From an uncultured Eubacteriales bacterium (GTDB lineage Bacteria > Bacillota > Clostridia > Oscillospirales > CAG-272), in NCBI GenBank assembly GCA_934477985.1, contig CAKSOR010000204.1:1-5550 (forward strand): 5,550 nt of DNA. Reading direction: 5' to 3'. The position numbers were made by a program, and so were the translations under genes. The first letter of the stretch is position 1. Every line of letters begins with the position of its first letter. Below, in pieces: positions 1 to 5,550 of the stretch. A model generated the notes under the pieces. It was not told where the DNA came from and ran no database searches. It saw nothing but the letters and a program-made list of their open reading frames with translations.

Positions 1-439
1 CGGATATCTGCGCGGCGAAGTGCCGACCTGCCCGGAATGCGGCAGAAACACTGAGGTCTACAGCCGGATCACCGGATATTACCGCCCCGTGCAGAACTGG
101 AACGACGGAAAGCGACAGGAGTTCTCGGACAGAAAGACCTACAGAGTCAGCGCGCTTGCGGACAAAGAGCGTCAACATGACGACAGCCCCTGTGTGTCCG
201 GCAAGACCTATGAGCTGTACACCGCCGCAGCATGCCCGCAGTGTAGAATGATAAAGCCTTTGCTGGAGGCGTCAGGTATTCCTTTCGTGCTTCGCGATGT
301 GGAGCAGTACGAAAAGGAAGCCGCGTCGCTCGGACTGCGTCAGGCGCCGTCGCTGGTGGTATACACGGACAACGGAGACAAGGCGATTTACGCCGGGTAC
401 GCGCGGATCAAAGCGTATATCAGGGAAACACTGGTTTAA
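1..439 (+). CDS. nrdD: Anaerobic (class III) ribonucleoside-triphosphate reductase, C-terminal part, fused to a glutaredoxin/NrdH-like domain (5' end outside window)
   Basis: NrdD makes deoxyribonucleotides from ribonucleoside triphosphates in the cytoplasm without oxygen, using a glycyl radical installed by the radical-SAM activase NrdG. The frame is open from base 2, giving 145 visible residues. Residues 10-13 (CPEC) match the second zinc cysteine pair of the NrdD C-terminal finger; the first pair lies upstream. RITGYY (22-27) is the glycyl-radical loop with Gly25 the likely radical site, followed by the family-typical NWNDGK (32-37). After a linker (about 50-68) comes a domain of about 75 residues that reads as a small redoxin: beta strand YELYT, CPQC dithiol at 78-81, helix, and a cis-proline motif APS near 115-117. 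Class III enzymes usually end soon after the glycyl loop, so this is an extension. It would fit an enzyme reduced by a redoxin rather than formate, which is inference. A GTG at base 20 is internal (Val7), not a start. No nrdG follows; a terminator lies at 565-600. Confidence 0.93.
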   Translation, partial: GYLRGEVPTCPECGRNTEVYSRITGYYRPVQNWNDGKRQEFSDRKTYRVSALADKERQHDDSPCVSGKTYELYTAAACPQCRMIKPLLEASGIPFVLRDVEQYEKEAASLGLRQAPSLVVYTDNGDKAIYAGYARIKAYIRETLV

Positions 440-470
440 GTAAACACTGGTTTAAGTAAACACTGGTTTA
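426..470 (+). repeat. 16-bp tandem repeat (2.8 copies) spanning the nrdD stop codon
   Basis: The unit AAACACTGGTTTAAGT occurs at 426-441 and 442-457, with 13 further matching bases at 458-470. The first copy holds the last codons of nrdD and its TAA. Because 16 is not a multiple of three, the three copies place a stop in each reading frame: TAA at 437, TAA at 453 and TAG at 469. Each unit also has short AAAC/GTTT arms able to pair. The copies are identical, which suggests recent slippage or duplication. No function is evident. Confidence 0.9.
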
Positions 471-475
471 GGGTT

Positions 476-491
476 GTTTTCACGTGAAAAC
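476..491. promoter_or_regulatory. 16-bp perfect palindrome with a CACGTG centre, resembling a degenerate parS site
   Basis: GTTTTCACGTGAAAAC is an exact inverted repeat, 37 bases after the nrdD stop and ahead of its terminator. Its central 12 bases (TTTCACGTGAAA) equal the core of the chromosomal ParB site known from Bacillus (TGTTTCACGTGAAACA). The outer two bases on each side differ symmetrically, so 12 of 16 positions match. It could be a low-affinity or lineage-variant parS site, an operator for another dimeric regulator, or an RNA hairpin with an ACGU loop. The palindrome is certain; the role is not. Confidence 0.45.
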
Positions 492-494
492 TCC

Positions 495-520
495 ATTTAT
501 TCAGGTTATTCATAATAAAT
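495..520. repeat. AT-rich inverted repeat containing two TTATTCA direct repeats
   Basis: ATTTATT at 495-501 is the exact inverse of AATAAAT at 514-520, with a 12-base loop. The octamer TTATTCAG at 497-504 is followed by TTATTCAT at 506-513. The same TTATTCAT octamer, in both orientations, bounds the inverted repeat at 2403-2463. A seven-pair A/T stem is weak and lacks a T tract, so I do not call it a terminator. It may be a remnant of a dispersed intergenic element. Confidence 0.4.
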
Positions 521-564
521 CCGCCGAAAAGGTCACGAAACTGAGATGAGATGTTGATACGATA

Positions 565-600
565 CCGCTCACCGCAAAGACGCGGTGGGCGGCATTTTTT
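565..600 (+). terminator. Intrinsic terminator of nrdD
   Basis: An 11-pair GC-rich stem (CCGCTCACCGC at 565-575 with GCGGTGGGCGG at 582-592, one G-U pair) has the six-base loop AAAGAC. It is followed by CA and six T residues at 595-600. Orientation and T tract assign it to the + strand, 125 bases after the nrdD stop, with no gene between. This implies nrdD is the last gene of its transcript. Confidence 0.92.
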
Positions 601-653
601 CGGTACTTATGGTTGCGCTGGCACGAAACCGGAGCGGATGGCGGATATCCGCG

Positions 654-684
654 AAAAAAAGGAGTCCGGATAAACTCCGGACTC
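654..684 (-). terminator. Intrinsic terminator of the GH123-like gene
   Basis: Read on the minus strand, a perfect nine-pair stem (GAGTCCGGA with TCCGGACTC, at 676-684 and 662-670) closes a five-base loop. One C then leads into seven T residues, seen as the A run at 654-660 on the + strand. The stem begins 51 bases past the stop codon at 736. It faces the nrdD terminator about 50 bases away, so the two convergent transcripts are insulated from each other. Confidence 0.93.
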
Positions 685-735
685 ATCGATCGATTCGTTT
701 GTATGCGTATGTTATCGGGTTATTCCCGCCGCGGA

Positions 736-2370
736 TTACTTTGACCCGGACGCGATAAGTCCGTTCACTATCTCACGCATCGCGACTGAGTGCATAGCGT
801 CGCGCGAATAGTGCTTGAAGGTCAGTCCGCCGCTGCCGAAATCGAGCAGCTTGACGGCAGCCTCGCGTCCGAGCTTTTCGCCGAGCACTTCGAGCGCGCG
901 CATATCCTGGAGCGCCTCATGGAACAGCAGCGCGTGCAGCGAGTAAACCGCCTTTCCGTCCGCGCCCGGATAGACCGAGAAGGTGTCTCCCGCCGGAACC
1001 CAGCAGTCGCCCGACTGGTCGATGTACGGGTCGACCTCCGAGAGCGAGCCCTGCGAATACCAGAAGTTGAAGCCCCACTGCAAGAAGCCCTTGATGTCGA
1101 ACTTATAGAGCTGCTCGCCGAGGATTCTGGTGCGCTGACCCGGCATCGCGATGAAGCGGTTCGAGACATCGACCGCCTGACCGCAGCAGTAGTATGTCCA
1201 GAGGTCTGGCACATTGTGCTCGAGGAAGGGCTCGATATGGTTCGAGGCTGGAATCGGGGTCTCAACCGCGCCGGTCTCGTAGAAGTCGTAGTTCGAGAGC
1301 GCGTCCATTATATGGTAGCCCTCGAGCAGGTCGGCGACGGTGTTTTTTGCCTTTGTGTAGCTCTCGAGCTGGTTTATGTTCGGCTCGTCCGAGATATGGA
1401 ACCAGCACTTATCATCGACTCCGAGACGCCTCAGCTCGCAAAGCAGCGCCTTCACGAACGCTCTTATGAACTCGCGGTACTCATTGCCCGCGGCGTCGGT
1501 GTCCCAGCCGAATATAGTCTTTGTCTCGCCGCCGACCGACGCGACGACCTTCGGAGCGTGTATCGCTCCCCACTGCGAGAAGAGGTGCGAGATTTCGAAG
1601 TACCTGATTCCCTTCGACAGAGCGAGCTCAACATACCGGTCGAGTTTTTCGAATCCGAACTCATATCCGCCGTCGGTGACGGTTATATCGACGAGCTGCA
1701 CAGTCGGGCGCTCATGACCGACCGCGGTATCGAGCGGGGGAGTCAGCACCGGGGTCAGGAGCATATTCACGCCGCAGTAGACAGCGGCTTCGATGTAGTT
1801 TCCGATGATTTCCCAATGGCGCTCCGAGAAGACCGGGACTTTGTAATATGTCGCGAGGCAGTCGTTATGGAACCACTGGGTATGAATCAGAGTCTGCTCA
1901 GGGAGCATGGCGTCGACGACGTTGATGTCGATTGAAGCCTGATTCAGGTCGTTGTCCGAACGGAGCGATACGGTGAATTCCGACTTTCCGGGCGCGAGTC
2001 CCTCGGGGCACTCGATCGTGAACATCAGCGTGCGGAACTCGTCCGGGGTCGCAACAACCGAAGCGCCGGGCTTTATCTCGGTCAGGACATCGGGATAGAC
2101 CTGCTTTCCGGACTCTATGTAGTCGCTGTCCGAGATTCCGGGGTGCGGGACATAGAGATAGCCGACCTTGAAGACGCGGACATACCGCGCGAGGTCGCCG
2201 GAGATTTCAAGTACGGACATGACGCGACCGCCTTCAGGCTGATACGCGAGCTGGAAGGACAGGCGCTCATTGCGCAGCATCGAGAGTGAGCGCAGCGGGG
2301 TCTTGTCCGCGACGCTCTGTTCCGGGAAGCACTTCTCGGTCGACGGCAGGAACAGGGTTTTGATAAACAT
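736..2370 (-). CDS. Glycoside hydrolase family 123 (DUF4091)-like protein, probably cytoplasmic
   Basis: This 544-residue protein has the two-part layout of GH123/DUF4091 proteins: a beta-sandwich N-terminal region (about 1-155) and a TIM-barrel catalytic region (about 165-500). The barrel carries FHISDEP at 324-330. In characterised GH123 enzymes (beta-N-acetylgalactosaminidases) an adjacent Asp-Glu pair drives substrate-assisted retaining catalysis, and Asp328-Glu329 fit that pair. Other family-like stretches are LQWGFNFW (430-437) and the helix LFHEALQDMRALEVLG (482-497). Only a few GH123 members are characterised, so the sugar specificity is not established here. The N-terminus (MFIKTLFLPSTEKC) has no signal peptide, pointing to action on imported oligosaccharides, which is inference. 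The ATG start is supported by TAGGAG six bases upstream. The gene sits 118 bp after trkH and ends at its own terminator. No sugar transporter or regulator is visible beside it. Confidence 0.85.
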   Translation of the reverse strand: MFIKTLFLPSTEKCFPEQSVADKTPLRSLSMLRNERLSFQLAYQPEGGRVMSVLEISGDLARYVRVFKVGYLYVPHPGISDSDYIESGKQVYPDVLTEIKPGASVVATPDEFRTLMFTIECPEGLAPGKSEFTVSLRSDNDLNQASIDINVVDAMLPEQTLIHTQWFHNDCLATYYKVPVFSERHWEIIGNYIEAAVYCGVNMLLTPVLTPPLDTAVGHERPTVQLVDITVTDGGYEFGFEKLDRYVELALSKGIRYFEISHLFSQWGAIHAPKVVASVGGETKTIFGWDTDAAGNEYREFIRAFVKALLCELRRLGVDDKCWFHISDEPNINQLESYTKAKNTVADLLEGYHIMDALSNYDFYETGAVETPIPASNHIEPFLEHNVPDLWTYYCCGQAVDVSNRFIAMPGQRTRILGEQLYKFDIKGFLQWGFNFWYSQGSLSEVDPYIDQSGDCWVPAGDTFSVYPGADGKAVYSLHALLFHEALQDMRALEVLGEKLGREAAVKLLDFGSGGLTFKHYSRDAMHSVAMREIVNGLIASGSK

Positions 2371-2402
2371 TTTTTTCTCCTATAGATTATTTTATTTATT
2401 AA

Positions 2403-2463
2403 TTATTCATCGCTGCCGGCTCTGGCGGAGTTATCGCTTTGCCGCCCGATGAGTAATGAATAA
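2403..2463. repeat. Imperfect inverted repeat in the trkH / GH123-like gap, possible MITE- or REP-like remnant
   Basis: TTATTCAT at 2403-2410 and ATGAATAA at 2456-2463 are exact inverses. Inside them CATCG (2408-2412) and CGATG (2447-2451) also pair, and GGCGG/CCGCC form an inner five-base stem with a 13-base loop, so alternative foldings compete. The core is GC-rich while the rims are A/T. No T tract follows on either strand, so it is not a standard terminator for trkH. The AT-rich segment at 2371-2410 is the natural place for a promoter of the GH123-like gene, but I cannot pick a convincing -35/-10 pair. Confidence 0.45.
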
Positions 2464-2488
2464 CAGCAGAGTCAGACCGCTTTTTGGC

Positions 2489-3943
2489 TTATCGCCTGCG
2501 CCAGGTACGGGGCGCGAACACCATGAGCAGCGGGAAAATTTCCAGCCTTCCCGCCAGCATATCGAACGACAGCAGCCACTTCGAGAACCCGCTCATCCAG
2601 GCGAAGCTCCCCATCGGTCCTACTTTCCCGAGTCCCGGTCCGACATTATTCAGGCACGCCGAGACCGCGGTGAATCCGGTCACAAGGTCGCACTCCTCGA
2701 CCGCCTCGATCAGGAAGAACGACGCGGTGAACAGCATCACAAAGACAATCAGATACGAGCTTGCCGAGCGCAGAGTATCGTTATCGACCGGTTTGCCCTC
2801 GCTCCTGACCGGCACCACGGCGCGCGGATGGAGCATATATTTTATCTCGCGGAGCCCCGATTTGACAAGCAGAATGAGTCTTCCGACCTTGAGTCCGCCG
2901 CAGGTCGACCCGGCGCATGAGCCGCAGAACATCAGCAGTACCAGCACGAGCTTTGAGAGTTCATGCCACTTATCGAAGTCGCAGGTCGAGAATCCGGTCG
3001 TCGAGATGATGCTCGAGACCTGGAAGAAGGAATACCGCAGCGATTCGCCGAATCCGCCGTACAGGTCGCGCACATCAAAGGCGATAAGCGCGGTCGAGCC
3101 AGCGACGATCAGCAGATACCAGCGCAGCTCCTCGCTCTTCAGCGCCTCGCCGACCTTGCCGATCAGCAGGAAATAATAGAGGTTGAAGTTGATTCCGAAG
3201 AGGAACATGAATATTCCGATCACCCAGTCGACGTACGCCGAGTCGTAATGGGCTATCGAGTTGTTCCAGATGCCGAAGCCGCCTGTCCCGGCGGTTCCGA
3301 AGGAGTTGATCAGGCTGTCAAATAGCGGCATTCCGCCCGCCAGCAGGAAGATGACCTGCAAAGCGGTCAGCGCGATATATATGCCGTAGGTTATGCGGGC
3401 GGTGCGGCTGATTTTCGAGACGAGCTTACCGACCTTGGGACCGGGCACCTCGGCGCGCATGACATGCATGAGCTTGACCGAGCGGGTGTCTGCCTGCGGC
3501 AGTATCGCGAGCACGAAGACGAGCACGCCCATACCGCCGATCCAGTGTGTGAAGCTGCGCCAGAAGAGCATTCCGCGCGAGAGTCCCTCGACATTTGTCA
3601 GTATAGTAGCGCCGGTCGTTGTGAAGCCCGACACCGTCTCGAAGAAAGCGTCGGTGAACGACGGTATCTCGCCTGAAATGACGAAGGGAAGCGCTCCGAA
3701 CGCCGACAGGAGCATCCAGGATATACCGACGGTGACGAAGCCCTCGCGCGCGAATATCGCGGTGTCAGAAGGCTTTTTAAGAGTCGCGAGAGTTCCGAGC
3801 AGTATCGCGGCGGCCGCGGGTATCAGGAACGCGCGGCTTGTCGGCTCGCGGTAAAAGAGCCCGCAGAACATTCCCGGGAGCATGAGGAGTCCCTCGACGC
3901 GGAGTATCTGCCCGGTGATGTAGATTATCATCCGATAGTTCAT
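2489..3943 (-). CDS. trkH: Trk potassium uptake system, pore-forming membrane subunit TrkH
   Basis: TrkH is the integral membrane pore of a K+ uptake system, gated by TrkA from the cytoplasmic side. The 484 residues match the usual family length of about 480. Four pore-loop repeats can be read in order: SGFTTTGAT (105-113), FGTAGTGGFG (215-224), SIISTTGFST (311-320) and SACLNNVGPG (428-437), whose Gly residues line the selectivity filter. The conserved FCGSCAGSTCGGLKVGR stretch (339-355) corresponds to the family's intramembrane loop region. Hydrophobic segments fall near 38-54, 69-90, 130-148, 183-203, 238-261, 275-289, 331-348, 396-413 and 456-477, and the chain ends in basic TWRRR. The ATG is preceded by GGAG (3950-3953) with a six-base spacer that lies over the trkA stop. 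Only three bases separate the two genes, so translational coupling and one transcript are likely. The stop is TAA at 2489-2491; I see no clear terminator after it. Confidence 0.96.
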   Translation of the reverse strand: MNYRMIIYITGQILRVEGLLMLPGMFCGLFYREPTSRAFLIPAAAAILLGTLATLKKPSDTAIFAREGFVTVGISWMLLSAFGALPFVISGEIPSFTDAFFETVSGFTTTGATILTNVEGLSRGMLFWRSFTHWIGGMGVLVFVLAILPQADTRSVKLMHVMRAEVPGPKVGKLVSKISRTARITYGIYIALTALQVIFLLAGGMPLFDSLINSFGTAGTGGFGIWNNSIAHYDSAYVDWVIGIFMFLFGINFNLYYFLLIGKVGEALKSEELRWYLLIVAGSTALIAFDVRDLYGGFGESLRYSFFQVSSIISTTGFSTCDFDKWHELSKLVLVLLMFCGSCAGSTCGGLKVGRLILLVKSGLREIKYMLHPRAVVPVRSEGKPVDNDTLRSASSYLIVFVMLFTASFFLIEAVEECDLVTGFTAVSACLNNVGPGLGKVGPMGSFAWMSGFSKWLLSFDMLAGRLEIFPLLMVFAPRTWRRR

Positions 3944-3946
3944 GAC

Positions 3947-5305
3947 TCACTCCAGAATATCCGAGAGGTCGTCGAGCGCCTCGTCCGAGGTTGTGACGAC
4001 GATGACGCTGTCTCCGGTCTCGATAGTGTCGCCGCCGTGCGGGTAGATGATCTTCCCCTGCCGTATGATGCAGGCGAGGAGGAGATTTTTCTTGAGCTTC
4101 ATATCCTTTATCGGCACGCCGAGCTCGGCGAAGTTCTCGGAGGCGATGAACTCGATCGCCTCAGCCTTGCCGTCGACGATCTTGTAGAGGGTCTGGACCG
4201 AGCTGCCGTTTGTGTTGCCGAGCGCGCGGATGTAGCGGATTATGTTGTTAGCCGAGATGTTTCCGGGCGAGATGATGCACTCAAGACCGATCGACGATAG
4301 GGTTTTCAGCATATTGAGCCGATTGACCTTGGTGATGACCTTGTCGACCTTGCGGGTCATGGCGAAGAGCGAGATTATGATATTTTCCTCGTCGATGCCG
4401 GTCAGCGAGACAAGCGCGTCGACGTCGTCGATGCCCTCCTCGACGAGAATATCCGAGTCGGTGCCGTCGCCGTTTATTATCATAGCGCCGTGCAGCTGTT
4501 CCGAGAGCACACCAGCGCGCTCCTCGTCCGACTCGATTATCTTGACGTTGATGCCGAGCTCGATGAGCATTTTAGCGAGGAAGTAAGCGATCTTGCCGCC
4601 GCCGATCATCATGACGCTGCGGATGCGCTTCGAGGCTATGCCGAGCTTTGAGCAGAAGCTGATGAGCTCGGAATGCGAGGCGGTGATGTGTATCATGTCT
4701 CCTGCCGCGAGAACGAAATCGCCCGACGGGATAGTGACCTCGTCGCCGCGTCTTACGGCGCATACGAGAACATTGACCTTGTAGTCGCGCGAGAGCTCGG
4801 ACAGGCGTTTGCCGCAGAGCGGATGTCCTTCGTCGATGCTGACCTCAGCGAGGTCCACGCGCCCCTTGGCGAAGGTATCGACGCGGACGGCGGCTGGGAA
4901 CTGGATTATCCTCAGGATCTCCTCAGCGGTGTCGTATTCAGGGTTGACCGCCATCGAGAGACCGAACTCGCCGCGCATGAAGGTCATCTGTTTTGAGTAA
5001 TCGGGGTTTCTGACGCGGGCGATGGCATGGCGGACGCCGAGCTTTCTGGCGACCATGCAGCAGATTATGTTGAGTTCATCCGAGGCGGTGACGGCGACGA
5101 TGAGGTCGGCTTTAGCCGCTCCTGCCTCGAGCAGCACGGAGCTCATGCCGCAGTTTCCGGCGATGCCCATGACGTCGTATTCGTTTACAATGTCCTCGAT
5201 CAGATCGGGGTCGGTGTCGATGACGACGACGTCGTGACCCTCCCCGGCGATATAAGAGGTGAGCAGCTCGCCCACCTTGCCGCAACCGGCGATTATGATA
5301 TGCAT
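3947..5305 (-). CDS. trkA: Trk potassium uptake system, nucleotide-binding regulatory subunit TrkA
   Basis: TrkA forms a cytoplasmic ring under TrkH and opens or closes the pore on binding nucleotides. The 452 residues show the full two-fold design: RCK_N (1 to about 130), RCK_C (about 140-218), RCK_N (about 230-350) and RCK_C (about 370-452). The first Rossmann loop is GCGKVG (7-12), with acidic Asp30 and Asp32 at the end of strand 2. RVRNPDYS (97-104) and NPEYDTAEEILR (121-132) are typical TrkA stretches. The second loop is GGGKIA (235-240), with Ala where the last Gly is usual, then Glu258/Asp260. Some Firmicutes RCK_C domains bind cyclic di-AMP, but I cannot show that here. The ATG is fixed by an in-frame TGA seven codons upstream and by the family-typical N-terminus MHIIIAGCGKVG. 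No Shine-Dalgarno lies at normal distance; see the leader entry. The neighbour trkH follows after three bases. Confidence 0.96.
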   Translation of the reverse strand: MHIIIAGCGKVGELLTSYIAGEGHDVVVIDTDPDLIEDIVNEYDVMGIAGNCGMSSVLLEAGAAKADLIVAVTASDELNIICCMVARKLGVRHAIARVRNPDYSKQMTFMRGEFGLSMAVNPEYDTAEEILRIIQFPAAVRVDTFAKGRVDLAEVSIDEGHPLCGKRLSELSRDYKVNVLVCAVRRGDEVTIPSGDFVLAAGDMIHITASHSELISFCSKLGIASKRIRSVMMIGGGKIAYFLAKMLIELGINVKIIESDEERAGVLSEQLHGAMIINGDGTDSDILVEEGIDDVDALVSLTGIDEENIIISLFAMTRKVDKVITKVNRLNMLKTLSSIGLECIISPGNISANNIIRYIRALGNTNGSSVQTLYKIVDGKAEAIEFIASENFAELGVPIKDMKLKKNLLLACIIRQGKIIYPHGGDTIETGDSVIVVTTSDEALDDLSDILE

Positions 5306-5334
5306 GTCAGTTCTGTCTGACTCTCACTTTCCTT
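5306..5334 (-). promoter_or_regulatory. trkA leader: small hairpin between a Shine-Dalgarno-like AAGGA and the start codon
   Basis: On the minus strand AAGGA (5334-5330) lies 24 bases from the trkA ATG, too far for normal use. The last 16 bases before the ATG can fold as GTCAG-ACAGAA-CTGAC (5321-5306), a five-pair stem abutting the start codon. Folded, this leaves an effective spacing of eight bases, a normal value. The sequences are seen directly; the bridging role is inference. A weak -10-like TAAAAT lies further upstream (5364-5359, minus strand) without a good -35 box. Confidence 0.35.
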
Positions 5335-5385
5335 GACTCCTGAATCGGAGCGTTTTGTATTTTAAGCCGCTGACGATGCCGCGGT

Positions 5386-5550
5386 TCACTTTTCATCTGA
5401 AAGGAGCTTGCGATATGCGTCGCGTTCGGCGTCGGGTATGCTGAGCGCATCGGCGGCGCTGTCGAAATCAAGCTTGAAGTTATTCATTATGGCGAGGAGA
5501 CTTTCGGTGAGCGCTTTGTTTCTGCCCTCGCTCATGCCTTCACGTCTGCC
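5386..5550 (-). CDS. C-terminal end of a PD-(D/E)XK nuclease / Rpn-family-like protein (5' part outside window)
   Basis: The frame is open from the window edge to a TGA at 5386-5388, giving 54 residues. They begin with GRREGMSEGR, the Glu-Gly-Arg-rich hinge common near the end of Rpn-like PD-(D/E)XK proteins (transposase-like nucleases, often annotated as Rpn family or as hypothetical). The tail NNFKLDFDSAADALSIPDAE, ending in YRKLLSDEK, resembles the helical end of those proteins in gut Clostridia, where 'AxDALxIP' is a recurring pattern. The nuclease domain itself would lie upstream and is not visible, so activity cannot be judged. It is on the same strand as trkA, 80 bp upstream, with no convincing terminator between, so read-through into trkA is possible. 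Another protein with an EGR-rich tail is the main alternative. Confidence 0.6.
   Translation of the reverse strand, partial: GRREGMSEGRNKALTESLLAIMNNFKLDFDSAADALSIPDAERDAYRKLLSDEK

Noticed and set aside
20..439. Reading the redoxin-containing frame as a separate short protein starting at GTG (base 20).
   Set aside because: The frame is open to the window edge, and the residues before it (GYLRGE) continue the NrdD pattern. The GTG is Val inside the zinc-finger region with no ribosome site.
641..652. A 12-bp perfect palindrome GCGGATATCCGC between the two convergent terminators.
   Set aside because: It has no loop, no T tract and no promoter nearby. It is short enough to be chance in a GC-rich stretch, and there is no second copy in the window.
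790..1935. A 381-codon open frame on the + strand, antisense to the GH123-like gene.
   Set aside because: It lies wholly inside a gene with clear family motifs. Its predicted protein is low-complexity, rich in Arg, Glu, Leu and Val with no recognisable domain, as expected from the antisense of GC-rich codons. No ribosome site supports it.
2484..3176. A 230-codon + strand open frame (and several shorter ones) opposite trkH and trkA.
   Set aside because: They are Ser/Thr/Pro/Arg-rich shadows of well-supported minus-strand genes and contain no family motifs.
5366..5385. A possible terminator after the Rpn-like gene (CCGC/GCGG pairing on the minus strand).
   Set aside because: Only four pairs close a ten-base loop, and the following bases (CTTAAAAT) are not a T tract, so it is too weak to call.

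Overview
This 5.55-kb window looks like chromosome from an anaerobic, fairly GC-rich (roughly 55-58%, my estimate) Gram-positive-type bacterium. A gut Clostridia/Oscillospirales-like organism is my best guess. The reasons are an oxygen-sensitive class III ribonucleotide reductase, GGAG ribosome sites, AT-rich intergenic gaps between GC-rich genes, and a C-terminal tail typical of the PD-(D/E)XK 'Rpn-like' proteins common in that group. No 16S rRNA or lineage marker is present, so the taxonomy is inference.

Layout. Left edge (1-439, + strand): the C-terminal end of NrdD (anaerobic ribonucleoside-triphosphate reductase) with its zinc cysteines and glycyl-radical loop, fused in frame to a glutaredoxin/NrdH-like domain with a CPQC active site. 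Its stop codon lies inside a 16-bp tandem repeat. Positions 440-735 hold no gene. They contain a 16-bp perfect palindrome resembling a degenerate ParB parS site, a small AT-rich inverted repeat, and two intrinsic terminators facing each other, one for nrdD and one for the convergent gene on the other strand.

Everything from 736 to the right edge is on the minus strand. In order of transcription it comprises the end of a PD-(D/E)XK/Rpn-family-like protein (5386-5550, cut by the window), trkA (3947-5305), trkH (2489-3943), and a glycoside hydrolase family 123 (DUF4091)-like protein (736-2370). TrkA and TrkH are the cytoplasmic gating ring and the membrane pore of one potassium uptake system. 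Three bases separate them, so they are almost certainly co-transcribed and translationally coupled. The GH123-like gene is 118 bp downstream behind an AT-rich gap with an imperfect inverted repeat. It may have its own promoter, or be read through from trkAH, since I see no clear terminator in the gap.

I see no defence system, CRISPR array, tRNA, rRNA or intact insertion sequence. The points most worth a second look are the NrdD-redoxin fusion, the parS-like palindrome, and a possible hairpin-bridged Shine-Dalgarno site in front of trkA.
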